From NCBI GenBank assembly GCA_021787595.1, contig JAJYLQ010000007.1:103726-167725 (forward strand): a DNA stretch of 64,000 nucleotides. The letters are read 5' to 3'. This DNA is from Chloroflexota bacterium (GTDB taxonomy: Bacteria; Chloroflexota; Anaerolineae; Anaerolineales; Villigracilaceae). The translations under genes and the position numbers were made by a program. This document shows, piece after piece, positions 8,852-18,002 of the stretch. Within the stretch, counting starts at the first letter, position 1. The number at the start of each line of letters is the position of its first letter. The notes beneath the pieces were generated by a model. It was not told where the DNA came from. It did not search any database and saw nothing but the letters and a program-made list of their open reading frames with translations.

Positions 8852-8879
8852 ATTATAAAGCCTTATACGAATTTAGCAA
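8852..8879 (-). promoter_or_regulatory. Promoter of the N6-adenine methylase gene
   Basis: On the minus strand: TTGCTA (8874-8879), a 16-bp spacer, TATAAT (8852-8857). The start codon lies about 40 bases downstream. Confidence 0.6.
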
Positions 8880-8941
8880 GAGTAATTATGCTTTATATTA
8901 CAAGCGCCTTTTATATGCTCATCAATGTTCATTTATGTTTA

Positions 8942-9006
8942 TCTGTGGTTAAATTACTTCATGCCCACTAACTCCGCGTCCCAACTCCTGACTCTCAAAG
9001 GCGGCC
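8942..9006 (+). repeat. Partial copy of the hutI 5' region (copy 1)
   Basis: It contains ctgtggttaaatt, found again at 10353, then an ATG (8961) and codons reading MPTNSASQLLTLKGG against MLIHSASQLLTLKGG at the hutI start. A 28-base block (8979-9006) is identical to 10419-10446. The remnant stays in frame with the downstream Dam gene. Confidence 0.85.
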
Positions 9007-9032
9007 TGCGATGGCGACCAACGGAAACAGAA

Positions 9033-9965
9033 ATGACAGTAAATGTTTCGCCCCTGAAATGCCAGGGCATCAAAACGAAATTGGTCGAATGGATTAAAGA
9101 TCATGCCATGCTCGAAAAAGACGGAACATGGATCGAGCCGTTTATGGGTTCGGGCGTGGTTGGATTCAACGTGCGCCCTAACCGCGCTGTTTTTGCAGAT
9201 GTGAATCCACATATTGTCAATTTCTACAATGCAATCAAACGAGGCGAGATCACGGCAGGCGTTGCTAAAGAGTTCCTCGAAAAAGAAGGCGCACTACTTC
9301 AAGCCAAGGGCGAAGATCATTATTACAAAGTGCGCGAACGTTTCAACGAAGACTGCAATCCTTTGGATTTGCTCTTTTTGAACCGCGCGTGCTTCAATGG
9401 CGTGATGCGCTTCAATAAAAAAGGCGCGTTCAATGTTCCCTTTGGCCATAAACCGCAGCGTTTTGCGAAAGCCTATATCACAAAGATTGCGAATCAAATT
9501 AAATATGTGACTCAGGCGGTCAATCAATATGATTGGCAATTTGCCTGTGCTGATTTCGAGAAAACAATTGTTTCCGCTTCACAAAACGATTTTATTTACT
9601 GTGACCCTCCGTATATTGGCAGGCACGTGGATTATTTCAACTCTTGGTCTGAAAATGAAGAACAAAGGCTTTACGATTTACTTGTTGCCATACCTACAAA
9701 ATTCATTCTTTCAACGTGGCACAGCAATCGCTATCGTACCAATCCTGCCATTGAAAAATATGTTAATCGCTTTACCATTTTGACCCGTGAGCATTTTTAT
9801 CATGTGGGAGCGAGCGAAAAGAATCGTAATCCGATGCTCGAAGCAATTGTTCTCAATTACAACCCTGTGCCGAAAGTGGAAGTTCAATTAGAAAAGCAAA
9901 TGGCTCTATTTGAAAAGTCACATAAAGATGATTATGTGGTTTATACGCCAGCCACTGACAACTGA
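9033..9965 (+). CDS. DNA adenine methylase (Dam/DpnIIA, D12 class)
   Basis: A 310-residue D12-class methylase from this start. Motif I is IEPFMGSGVVGFN, the DPPY catalytic motif is FIYCDPPYIGRHVDYF, and FLNRACFNGVMRFNKKGAFNVPFG is the D12 signature region. Homology to the family starts at VSPLKCQGIKTKLVEW, just after the ATG at 9033. The open frame continues upstream in frame into the duplicated hutI start (ATG at 8961), so a product carrying about 15 HutI residues at its N-terminus is possible. It probably methylates adenine in a GATC-like site (family knowledge). There is no adjacent cognate nuclease, so it may be an orphan methylase. Confidence 0.88.
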   Translation: MTVNVSPLKCQGIKTKLVEWIKDHAMLEKDGTWIEPFMGSGVVGFNVRPNRAVFADVNPHIVNFYNAIKRGEITAGVAKEFLEKEGALLQAKGEDHYYKVRERFNEDCNPLDLLFLNRACFNGVMRFNKKGAFNVPFGHKPQRFAKAYITKIANQIKYVTQAVNQYDWQFACADFEKTIVSASQNDFIYCDPPYIGRHVDYFNSWSENEEQRLYDLLVAIPTKFILSTWHSNRYRTNPAIEKYVNRFTILTREHFYHVGASEKNRNPMLEAIVLNYNPVPKVEVQLEKQMALFEKSHKDDYVVYTPATDN

Positions 9966-9996
9966 TTACTGACCACTGGATATTGAGATGCTCATC
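9962..9996 (+). repeat. Partial copy of the hutI upstream region and first codons (copy 2)
   Basis: It matches 10376-10410 at about 28 of 35 positions by eye, including gattact, actggatat and the hutI start atgctcatc. It marks the right edge of the Dam module. Confidence 0.65.
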
Positions 9997-10013
9997 GGCT
10001 CTCACTAAAAACA

Positions 10014-10046
10014 AGACTTCCGAAGTCTTTAGGACTTCGGAAGTCT
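10014..10046. terminator. Perfect 14-bp hairpin between convergent genes
   Basis: Arms agacttccgaagtc and gacttcggaagtct, loop tttag. Each arm is itself nearly palindromic. It probably terminates both the Dam gene and the small minus-strand gene, though no clear T-tract follows. Confidence 0.5.
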
Positions 10047-10064
10047 GTAATTCGCAGGCTCTAT

Positions 10065-10304
10065 CTAACGTGAAAGCTTTGTTACCTGCGGGATCTTTGT
10101 GGCTTTCGAAATTAACCGCAGGGCTTCGTTGACAGCTTCGTCATTCGGGAACGCCTTCGCAATTTCAGGCTCCAGTACAACAACATTGCTCCCAATCCTG
10201 CGTTTGGGATCAAAACGTCCCTTTGGCACGATGGTCATTTTCGAGAGACCGTATTCCTCTCGCAATTCATAGTCATCCTGCTTCTTCATAGAACTTTTCT
10301 TCAT
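10065..10304 (-). CDS. Small antitoxin-like protein
   Basis: A 79-residue protein (64-74 residues if a later Met is used). The pattern GSNVVVLEPEIAKAFPNDEAVNEALRLISK is typical of a common small family of Chloroflexota and cyanobacteria (DPDVA.VFPDSESVNEALR), usually placed as the second gene of a toxin-antitoxin-like pair and resembling ribbon-helix-helix antitoxins; this is inference. The start ATG overlaps (ATGA) the stop of an upstream minus-strand frame whose 5' part is missing, so a partner gene seems to have been cut off. Confidence 0.6.
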   Translation of the reverse strand: MKKSSMKKQDDYELREEYGLSKMTIVPKGRFDPKRRIGSNVVVLEPEIAKAFPNDEAVNEALRLISKATKIPQVTKLSR

Positions 10305-10351
10305 TTTTTTGCCAGATATTCTTCTATTACAGCATTCGGCAAAGAATAATA
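10301..10351 (-). pseudogene. C-terminal remnant of a gene upstream of the antitoxin-like gene
   Basis: The minus strand reads YYSLPNAVIEEYLAKK and a TGA that overlaps the ATG of the next gene (ATGA coupling). No start or body is present; immediately upstream is the hutI promoter region beginning ctgtggttaaatt. It looks like the tail of a lost toxin-type partner, but too little remains to name a family. Confidence 0.4.
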
Positions 10352-10401
10352 ACTGTGGTTAAATTGGACTGGATACTGATCACTGATTACTGGATATCAT
10401 A

Positions 10402-11676
10402 ATGCTCATCCATTCCGCATCCCAACTCCTGACTCTCAAAGGCGGCCCGCAGCGCGGACGCGCTCTCGGCACACTTGGCATCATCGAAAACGGTGCGGTC
10501 ATCATCCGTGATGAAAAGATTGTCGCGGTTGGCACAACGGATGAATTACGCGCATCTTTTAAAGATGAACCAACTTTGGATGCGAGCGGATGTGTCATCA
10601 TGCCGGGCTTCGTTGATCCGCACACGCATCTCATTTGGGCTGGCGACCGCGCCAATGAGTTCGAGATGAAGATGGCGGGCAAGCCCTATCTCGATATTCT
10701 CGCGGCGGGCGGCGGAATCATTTCAACTGTCAGGCAGACGCGCACAGCCTCCATCGAATCGCTGATCGCGCAGACACGTCCGCGGCTGTTTCGGATGTTC
10801 GCGCACGGCACGACCACCGTCGAAGCCAAGACCGGTTACGGACTGCAAACCGCGACCGAACTTCGCCTGCTCAAGGCGCTGCTGGCGCTCGAAGATGAAT
10901 GTCCGATTGACATCGCCATCACGTTCCTCGGCGCGCACGCCATTGCGCCGGAATACAAAGATAATCCGCAAGGCTACACCGATCTGGTTTGCGACACGAT
11001 GCTGCCGACGGTACAGCAATGGTGGCAGACTCACGCGCCGCGGCTGCCTCTTCCGTTTGTGGATGTATTCTGCGAAGACCGCGCTTTCACGCTCGAACAA
11101 TCGCGCCAAATCCTGACCCAGGCGCGGGCTTTGGGATTCCCGTTGAAGATCCACGCGGACGAGTTCGACAACCTCGGCGGCGCGTCGCTGGCCGTCGAGT
11201 TGGGCGCGGCCTCTGCGGACCATCTCGTGAAAACCTCGGACGCGGATATTGCCGCGCTTGCCAAATCGGATACGGTCGCGGTTTCACTTCCATGCACGCC
11301 GTTTGGACTCGCCGAACACGAATATACGCCTGCAAAAAAGATCATCGAAGCAGGTGGATTGCTTGCCCTCGCGACCGATTGCAATCCCGGAACGAGTTGG
11401 AATGAGTCGATGCAATTTGCAATCGCGCTGGCCTGTCGCTATATGGGTTTGACGCCCGCGCAAGCCATCGCCGCCGCGACCATCAATTCCGCGCATGCCA
11501 TTCGCAGGTCCGATTTGATCGGTTCGATTGAAGAAGGCAAGCAAGCGGACTTGTTGATTCTTAATATCCCCGATTACCGTCACATCGGGTATCGTTATGG
11601 AACGAATCTCGTCAAGCAAGTGGTCAAGCGCGGCCATGTTTATTCGGTGGATGTAGGTTATTATCGGACTGCATAG
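10402..11676 (+). CDS. hutI: Imidazolonepropionase
   Basis: A 424-residue amidohydrolase that opens 4-imidazolone-5-propionate to N-formimino-L-glutamate, step three of histidine degradation. Metal-site motifs are VDPHTHLIW (His74, His76), GAHA (177-180), KIHADEF (His251) and TDCNPGTS (Asp326); EAKTGYGL (141-148) is characteristic of HutI. Length is normal. No Shine-Dalgarno precedes the ATG. hutH and hutU are not in this window. The 5' end is the native copy of a region duplicated twice upstream, around the Dam gene. Confidence 0.95.
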   Translation: MLIHSASQLLTLKGGPQRGRALGTLGIIENGAVIIRDEKIVAVGTTDELRASFKDEPTLDASGCVIMPGFVDPHTHLIWAGDRANEFEMKMAGKPYLDILAAGGGIISTVRQTRTASIESLIAQTRPRLFRMFAHGTTTVEAKTGYGLQTATELRLLKALLALEDECPIDIAITFLGAHAIAPEYKDNPQGYTDLVCDTMLPTVQQWWQTHAPRLPLPFVDVFCEDRAFTLEQSRQILTQARALGFPLKIHADEFDNLGGASLAVELGAASADHLVKTSDADIAALAKSDTVAVSLPCTPFGLAEHEYTPAKKIIEAGGLLALATDCNPGTSWNESMQFAIALACRYMGLTPAQAIAAATINSAHAIRRSDLIGSIEEGKQADLLILNIPDYRHIGYRYGTNLVKQVVKRGHVYSVDVGYYRTA

Positions 11677-11690
11677 AAAGGAGTTCAGTT

Positions 11691-11879
11691 ATGTCCATTG
11701 ATTTTTCGAGTCTCAGTTCCATCATTTGGATCATCGGTCTTCTCGTCGTCGTGATGATCGTCCTTGGCGTCCTGGGTTTCATCTTCAGGCATATCTTCCA
11801 TTGGTTTGCGCGCGGCTGCGGGTGCATCGGAACGATCCTTGTGATCTTGATCGCCTTGCGCCTGCTGAGGGTTCTCTAA
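11691..11879 (+). CDS. Small two-helix membrane protein
   Basis: A 62-residue protein preceded by a strong AAAGGAG site. Two hydrophobic helices (about residues 10-34 and 43-60) are separated by a short loop FHWFARGCGC with two Cys. It starts 14 bases after hutI, so co-transcription is likely. I do not recognise a family. Confidence 0.65.
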   Translation: MSIDFSSLSSIIWIIGLLVVVMIVLGVLGFIFRHIFHWFARGCGCIGTILVILIALRLLRVL

Positions 11880-12287
11880 CGTTTGCACATAAATTCAAAA
11901 TTCAGATGTCGTTGCGAAGCAAGCTCCCATTGAGATGACGAGACTGCTCCGGGAAGGGCGCCTTCGGCGTCGCAGCGGCATGATAGACACATCCCGGCAT
12001 ATCTAAAATAACCCAGGTTGCCACCTTGCGGCGATCGTAAAAGATTTAACGCAATACTGAACTCTGTGTTCTTCAGCGTCGCGTTAAGAAGTCCCGCTCC
12101 AGACGTTTCAAGGAATGCAGGTGGCAGCTTACGTTGAGTACACCGGGGCGAACGGCGGATTACGCGGAAAAAATTAAAAAGAATCCGTGTGCTGAATCGC
12201 GGCAACTCCCAGAGAGCCAGATTAAATTTGGAGCGATCTTGTGCTGGATTTGATAAAATACCCGCCTGTCAACAACTCGGAGGAAAC
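11880..12287. other. Intergenic region before arginase
   Basis: About 400 bases without a supported gene. 11904-11990 contains a degraded GTCATTGCGA-type repeat (gatgtcgttgcgaag plus the palindrome gcgccttcggcgtcgc). A gataaaat box lies near 12250, about 35 bases before the arginase start. Nothing else is recognised. Confidence 0.45.
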
Positions 12288-13190
12288 ATGCAAATTGATA
12301 TTATTGGAATCCCGATTGATCTCGGCGCAGACCGCCGCGGCGTGGACATGGGTCCCAGCGCGATCCGTTACGCGCATCTGCAAAAGAAACTCGAAGCGCT
12401 TGGTTACATCGTCGAAGACAAAGGCAACATCGAAGTGCCCATTGCCGAGATGTGTTCCATCCACGATCCAAAACTAAAATATATTGACTGCATCGTTCCG
12501 ATGTCGCGGCGCGCGGCGGGCGCGGTTTCCACTTCGATGCAGGCCGGGCATTTTCCGCTGGTGCTGGGCGGCGATCACAGCCTGTCCATCGGTTCGATCC
12601 GCGGCGCGGCCAGGTTCAAAAAGCTCGGCGTGATTTGGATCGATGCCCACGCGGATTTCAACACCGACAAAACCACGCCGTCCGGGAACATTCACGGGAT
12701 GCCGCTGGCCGCGCTGTGCGGACTCGGGGACGCGCGATTAACTCGATTGTGGGACGAGCCGCTTCCGGTCGCGGACCCGGGGCGGGTTGCCATTATCGGA
12801 GCGCGGGATCTCGACGCGGGCGAAAAAGTCAACTTGCGCGAGGCCGGTGTGATGGTCATGGGCATGGAACAGATTGACCGCTTCGGGATGGTGGCCGTCA
12901 TGGAGAAAGCCATCGAACACGTCTCCCGTGATACAGACGGCATTTATCTTTCATTCGACATGGACGCCATGGACCCGCGTCACGCGCCCGGCGTTGGGAC
13001 GCCTGTCCCTGCCGGCCTGACCCAGCGCGAAGCGCACCTCGCCTGCGAGATGATTGCGGAAACCGGCAGGCTGACCGGCATGGACATTGTCGAAGTCAAT
13101 GCCATTCTCGATATCCAGAATCAAACTGGCGCGCTGGCGGCCGAATTTGTCTTGTCGGTGCTTGGAAAACGAATTTGGAACAGTGATTAG
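12288..13190 (+). CDS. rocF: Arginase
   Basis: A 300-residue ureohydrolase converting arginine to ornithine and urea. Mn-binding motifs are present: GGDHS (94-98), IDAHADFN (118-125), SGNIHGMPL (132-140) and SFDMDAMDP (222-230). SGNIHG favours arginase over agmatinase. The ATG at 12288 is chosen for the CGGAGGA site just upstream; an in-frame extension to 12189 lacks a ribosome site. It is probably the first gene of an operon with the response regulator and the phosphatase. Confidence 0.92.
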   Translation: MQIDIIGIPIDLGADRRGVDMGPSAIRYAHLQKKLEALGYIVEDKGNIEVPIAEMCSIHDPKLKYIDCIVPMSRRAAGAVSTSMQAGHFPLVLGGDHSLSIGSIRGAARFKKLGVIWIDAHADFNTDKTTPSGNIHGMPLAALCGLGDARLTRLWDEPLPVADPGRVAIIGARDLDAGEKVNLREAGVMVMGMEQIDRFGMVAVMEKAIEHVSRDTDGIYLSFDMDAMDPRHAPGVGTPVPAGLTQREAHLACEMIAETGRLTGMDIVEVNAILDIQNQTGALAAEFVLSVLGKRIWNSD

Positions 13191-13225
13191 TTGGCAAAAT
13201 TGTAAGAAAGCACTAAAATACACTT

Positions 13226-13855
13226 ATGAATGTTCCGCGCGGTCCATTGCTGATCGTGGAAGATACTGCAGATACTCTCAACCTGTTAAGAGTAACGCTG
13301 GAGTTCAAAGGATATCGCGTGATAACCGCCCGCAACGGGCGCGAGGCCCTGGAGGCTGTTCAAAGGGAGCTCCCGGCTGTCATCATCACCGATATTTTGA
13401 TGCCCGGGATGGACGGCTTTAGCCTTGTCCAGAGACTGCGGATCAATCCAGGGACACGCAATATCCCGGTCATTTTTCTGTCGGCCACTTATATTTCCCC
13501 GGAGGATAAGCAGTTCGCAATGACTCTGGGGGCGAGCCGCTTCATCGAAAAGCCAATTGATACTGAAGATTTTCTGAAAACGATTTCTGAATTATTCACG
13601 AAGGATACGCCCGAGTCGCCCCAGCCGCTGGACGAGCAGGAGTTTTATGAAGGCTACCAGAAGCGGTTGGAAGTGAAACTCCAGCACAAAGCGACACAAA
13701 TCTCCCGGACCGAGCACTTGCTCGAAACCCTGCCGGAGGAAGAGAAGCCGCCCTTCAGGACGACTCTTCGCCAGGCTCGCGAGGAGCGCGAAGAGATCGA
13801 GCAGGAACTTGCCCAGATTCGCGAACTTCTCAGGAAAACTACGAAGTCCAAGTAA
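13226..13855 (+). CDS. Response regulator, receiver domain plus coiled coil
   Basis: A 209-residue protein. The receiver domain (about 8-125) has acidic VEDTAD (11-16), phospho-acceptor Asp56 in ITDILMPGMDG, and Lys109 in IEKPID. The C-terminal 60 residues are charged and helical (RQAREEREEIEQELAQIR), probably a coiled coil, with no DNA-binding domain. No histidine kinase is adjacent. Its stop overlaps the ATG of the next gene (TAATG), implying translational coupling. Confidence 0.88.
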   Translation: MNVPRGPLLIVEDTADTLNLLRVTLEFKGYRVITARNGREALEAVQRELPAVIITDILMPGMDGFSLVQRLRINPGTRNIPVIFLSATYISPEDKQFAMTLGASRFIEKPIDTEDFLKTISELFTKDTPESPQPLDEQEFYEGYQKRLEVKLQHKATQISRTEHLLETLPEEEKPPFRTTLRQAREEREEIEQELAQIRELLRKTTKSK

Positions 13856-14637
13856 TGGCCCAACCCACAATATCCGAACTTGAGGAACTGGCCCGACGCG
13901 CCGGATCCATTTTGCGCCAGAGCTACAATAAAAAGCACCAGGTTTCTTACAAAGGTGTGATTGACCTCGTCACCGAAGCGGATCGCGCTTCGGAAGATTT
14001 CCTGCTGGGCGAAATCAACCAGCGCTGGCCCGGCAGTTATATTATGTCCGAGGAAAGCGGCGTAACGCAGGGAAGCAACGGCTTGAGCTGGTTCGTTGAT
14101 CCGCTGGATGGAACGGTCAATTATGCCCATCACATTCCAATCTTTTCGGTCTCCATTGCGTATGCTCATCAAGGAGTCCTGCAGCTCGGCGTTGTCTACG
14201 ACCCCATGCGCGATGAAATGTTTGCGGGGGAACGCGGCAGGGGCGCGCGGCTGAATGGGAATCCGATTCACGCAACGGACCAGACCGAGCTGCAAAAGAG
14301 TCTGCTGGTCACGGGTTTTCCGTATGATGCGTGGAATACGAAACAAAACAACTTCGACAACTTCATCCGTTTTGCAAAGCTGACTCAGGGGGTGCGCCGT
14401 CTCGGGTCCGCGGCGCTGGACGCGTCGTATGTCGCGGCGGGCCGCTTCGATGGCTTCTGGGAACTTTCTCTCAAGCCGTGGGATGTGGCGGCTGGCGGTC
14501 TGATCGCCCTGGAAGCGGGGGCGAAAGTCACCAACATCCGCGGCGGCGAGGATTATTTATCCCCGCCGCAATCCATCATCGCCGCGGCGCCCGGCATCCA
14601 TTCGGAAATAATCGAGAAGCTGGATTCGACCGATTAG
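13855..14637 (+). CDS. suhB: Inositol monophosphatase family protein
   Basis: A 260-residue Mg-dependent phosphatase of the IMPase/FBPase fold. Motifs are EESG (66-69), WFVDPLDGTVNYAH (79-92) and WDVAAGGLIALEAGA near the C-terminus. It would hydrolyse inositol-1-phosphate or related sugar phosphates. It is translationally coupled to the response regulator. suhB is assigned by family, not by a distinctive sequence feature. Confidence 0.88.
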   Translation: MAQPTISELEELARRAGSILRQSYNKKHQVSYKGVIDLVTEADRASEDFLLGEINQRWPGSYIMSEESGVTQGSNGLSWFVDPLDGTVNYAHHIPIFSVSIAYAHQGVLQLGVVYDPMRDEMFAGERGRGARLNGNPIHATDQTELQKSLLVTGFPYDAWNTKQNNFDNFIRFAKLTQGVRRLGSAALDASYVAAGRFDGFWELSLKPWDVAAGGLIALEAGAKVTNIRGGEDYLSPPQSIIAAAPGIHSEIIEKLDSTD

Positions 14638-14714
14638 TGTTCTTATAAGTTGCAAAAAGCGAATATGGGTTCACGCTATCTGATTAAAACAGAAGCCGTA
14701 GACTGACGTGAACA

Positions 14715-17700
14715 ATGAATCCGTCCGACATTCCAATCAGCAAGACGAAGATCCTGCTTCCCAAGCGCCGCGCGGAACTGCTGACCCGCAAGCGGCTGCT
14801 CGACGCGTTGTATGAATTCCTCGACCGGAAGCTGATCCTGGTTTCCGCGCCTGCGGGGTATGGAAAAACCTCCCTCTTGATTGACCTGGCGCACCACAGC
14901 GACCTGCCGTTTTGCTGGCTGGCGCTCGATCCGCTCGACCGCGATCCGCAGCGTTTCATCGCTTATTTCATCGCCGCGCTGACCGAGCATTTTCGGCAGT
15001 TCGGCAGCCGCTCCCGATCCGTGTTGAACACGATGACCAGCCTGGAAAATGGGATGGAGCCGCTGCTGGTCACATTGGTCAACGAGATTTATGACGACAT
15101 CCACGAACACTTTGTCCTTGTGCTGGACGATTTTCATTTGCTGGACGATGTCCAGGCCATACAATATTTTGTGAATCGATTCGCGCAGCTGGTTGGCGAA
15201 AATTGTCATTTGATTCTGTCTTCCCGCTCCCTGCCGGAACTTCAGGATTTAACGCTGCTGGTCGCCCGCGAACAAGTCGGCGGCCTGGATTTTTCGGACC
15301 TCACGTTCACGCCGGAGGAAATTCAGGCGCTCCTGGCGCAGAATCAACAGATCCGCCTTTCAGACGATGACGCGCAGAAATTGATCGAGGCCACGGAGGG
15401 CTGGATCACCGGCCTGCAATTTACAGATTTGAACCAGCTGCAGTCCGGCGGGTTAAATTTCCAGCCATCTCACGCGGTCGGAATCAGCGTCTTTGATTAC
15501 CTCGGCGAACAGGTGATCGAACATCAAACCGAGGCGCTGCAGTTGTTCCTTCTGCGCAGTTCCCTGCTTGAAGAGTTCGACTCCAAATTATGTGAAGCTG
15601 TGTTGGCTCCGTTATATCCTGAAAGCCAAAACTGGTCGAAGCTGATCGAAACGATCCTCCAGAAAAACCTGTTTGCCCTGCCGGTGGGGACGAATGGTCA
15701 ATGGATTCGTTATCACCATCTGTTCCGCGATTATTTGCAGGAACGGATGCGCGGCGAGCGCCCCGATGAGGTCTTTCCCATTTTGGGAAGGCTGGCGCAA
15801 TTCCAGGAAAAACAGGGACAATGGGAAAGAGCCTACCAGCTTTACAAACAACTCGGTAATATGGATGCCCTGGCCGACATGATCGAGCGCGCCGGAATCC
15901 CCATGTACCAAAATGCGATGCTGACTTTGGAAAGTTGGCTGAAAGATTTGCCGCCGTCCATCGCGCAGAATCGCGCGGGGCTGCTGTCACTGAGAGGGGT
16001 AGTAGAAGCTGCAAAAGGGAATTTGATCGATGCCGTAGATTTGCTCTCGTCAGCAATAATAAAATTCCGGGAAGAGAATAATACTGGCGGTTTGGCTTTA
16101 GCTTTGGTTCGACTAGGTAACGCTCAACGGCTAATCGGAAAATATGTAGATGCGGTTAATAATGCTGATGAAGCAATGCAACTTACCGCGGTCATAGATG
16201 ACCTACAATGGATTTATGCTGATGCATTACGTCTTAAAGGAATCAGCATATTTCGGCAAGGTCTTGCTTTTCACTCACTAAATTATTTGAATCGCGCCTT
16301 GGATATCTATGTTCGAGTGAAAGATACTGCTACTATTCCAGTCTTATTAATGGAAACTGGTATGGTGGAAGGAGTAATGGGAAACTACAATGAAGCTAAG
16401 GCTTCTTATGAAAAGGCACTAGCCATCTGGCGGCAGGTAGGGAATCTTATATGGCAAGCAGGCTTACTAAACAACTTGGCTTTCTTGTATCAGCAGCATG
16501 GAGAATATGAGCTCGCTGTCCAAAATTTTGAGGAAGGCTTGCTTTGTGCACAAAGGAGCGGCTACAAGCGTCTGGAAGCTTTAATTTATCTTAGTTTGGG
16601 CGACTTATATGGTGAAATAGAAGATTTTGAAATTGCGGAACAAAATTATGGTCGCGCAAGTAGACTCATCCGTCAACTTAACGAACGTTTTCTGAACAAC
16701 TATTCTGTTCTTGCACGTGCCAATTTGGCTCTTTCGAAAAAGGAGTTGTCTAATGCCCACTATATCCTTGATCAGGTTGATACTTCTATAAAAGCAAGTA
16801 ATTCAAATTATGAGTATGGTCTTTATCAATTGCTGTGCGGGCGGCTTTTATTAGAGGAAGCTGGAGCTGAACAAGCAATTACAGTCTTGATGGAAGCCAA
16901 ACATCATCTTGCGGAAGATGGGCGAGAAATGGAAGGCGTTTGGAGTCAATTATGGCTGGCTGTCGCTCAATTTCAAGTTGGTGATCTCATTGCCGCACGA
17001 GAAGGGATAAAACTCGTTGTGCAAGACCCCGCTCATATCAAACACTTTGCAATTGTTATTGCAAGACAATTAAAGGATCGATTGCAGACTTTGCAGGATG
17101 ACCAAGAACTTAAGCCATTACTGCGCGGTCTGCTTGAAAAGGTAGACCGTCAAGCGAACCAATTGCCCCGTATTCGTAGGCAATTAAGACGTTTGGCGCA
17201 AACAATAGAGATCCCAACAGCTAGAATAACGATTCGCGCCTTTGGACAGGGGCAGGTGTGGGTCAATAGCAAGTTATTAACAATGGCCGATTGGCAGACA
17301 CAATCTGTTCGCGAGTTATTCTTCTACTTCTTGGCGCAAGATCGGCCAGCAACTAAAGAGAAAATCGGGGAAACGCTTTGGTCGGAGACCGATGAACCGG
17401 TCAAACTCAAATTGCGTTTCAAGAATGAGATTTATCGTCTGCGGCGCGCTGTAGGCCAGGATGCAATTCTGTTTGAGAATGATCGCTATCGATTCAACCC
17501 TGCCATTGATCATGAATATGATGTCGAAGCATTTGAGACTTATTTGTCCAGAGCGAGGGCTTCTTCAGCGCCTATGGAGCAGATAGACTTTTATCAAAAA
17601 GCAGTTGCATTAGTACAAGGACATTATCTTGAAGATATCGGGGCGACGTGGATCTGGCCTGAACGCGAGCGCTTGAGTCAGTTATATCTCTCTGCTTTAT

Positions 17701-17948
17701 TGGCATTAGCGGAGCTTCATACAAAAAATGCACAGATGCCGAAAGCTTTAGGCGTATGTCAGCGCGTCTTGGAATACGATCCGACTTTTGAAGCTGCCTA
17801 TCGCTTAATTATGCAAATTTACTCTCGTATGGGAGATCGGGCATCTGTCATTTACACTTTTCAGGCGTGTGAGGACGCGATGCGAAAGGCGTTTGATATG
17901 CCGCCATCGGAAGAAACAATGAGACTTCAGCGCGAGTTGCTCGCCTGA
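14715..17948 (+). CDS. MalT-like STAND ATPase with TPRs and C-terminal BTAD/SARP-type DNA-binding region
   Basis: A 1077-residue regulator. The N-terminal NTPase has Walker A SAPAGYGKTSLL (44-55) and Walker B LVLDDFHLLDD, as in MalT. A long TPR-like helical region follows (about 400-800), then a winged-helix domain (about 840-920) and a bacterial transcriptional activation domain (about 930-1077). Ligand-driven oligomerisation and transcription activation are the usual role of such STAND proteins. Base composition changes near 16.0 kb: the first 1.25 kb is GC-rich like its neighbours, while the TPR/BTAD part is much richer in A/T. A terminator follows. The likely target is the direct-repeat operator at 18003-18040. 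Confidence 0.88.
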   Translation: MNPSDIPISKTKILLPKRRAELLTRKRLLDALYEFLDRKLILVSAPAGYGKTSLLIDLAHHSDLPFCWLALDPLDRDPQRFIAYFIAALTEHFRQFGSRSRSVLNTMTSLENGMEPLLVTLVNEIYDDIHEHFVLVLDDFHLLDDVQAIQYFVNRFAQLVGENCHLILSSRSLPELQDLTLLVAREQVGGLDFSDLTFTPEEIQALLAQNQQIRLSDDDAQKLIEATEGWITGLQFTDLNQLQSGGLNFQPSHAVGISVFDYLGEQVIEHQTEALQLFLLRSSLLEEFDSKLCEAVLAPLYPESQNWSKLIETILQKNLFALPVGTNGQWIRYHHLFRDYLQERMRGERPDEVFPILGRLAQFQEKQGQWERAYQLYKQLGNMDALADMIERAGIPMYQNAMLTLESWLKDLPPSIAQNRAGLLSLRGVVEAAKGNLIDAVDLLSSAIIKFREENNTGGLALALVRLGNAQRLIGKYVDAVNNADEAMQLTAVIDDLQWIYADALRLKGISIFRQGLAFHSLNYLNRALDIYVRVKDTATIPVLLMETGMVEGVMGNYNEAKASYEKALAIWRQVGNLIWQAGLLNNLAFLYQQHGEYELAVQNFEEGLLCAQRSGYKRLEALIYLSLGDLYGEIEDFEIAEQNYGRASRLIRQLNERFLNNYSVLARANLALSKKELSNAHYILDQVDTSIKASNSNYEYGLYQLLCGRLLLEEAGAEQAITVLMEAKHHLAEDGREMEGVWSQLWLAVAQFQVGDLIAAREGIKLVVQDPAHIKHFAIVIARQLKDRLQTLQDDQELKPLLRGLLEKVDRQANQLPRIRRQLRRLAQTIEIPTARITIRAFGQGQVWVNSKLLTMADWQTQSVRELFFYFLAQDRPATKEKIGETLWSETDEPVKLKLRFKNEIYRLRRAVGQDAILFENDRYRFNPAIDHEYDVEAFETYLSRARASSAPMEQIDFYQKAVALVQGHYLEDIGATWIWPERERLSQLYLSALLALAELHTKNAQMPKALGVCQRVLEYDPTFEAAYRLIMQIYSRMGDRASVIYTFQACEDAMRKAFDMPPSEETMRLQRELLA

Positions 17949-17970
17949 TTTAAGCCTGCATCGTTCCTTC

Positions 17971-17998
17971 AAAGCAGCCAGCAGAGGCTGCTTTTTTT
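17971..17998 (+). terminator. Intrinsic terminator of the BTAD regulator gene
   Basis: Stem aaagcagcc / ggctgcttt followed by a T7 run and aa. Confidence 0.75.
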
Positions 17999-18002
17999 AA
18001 TC

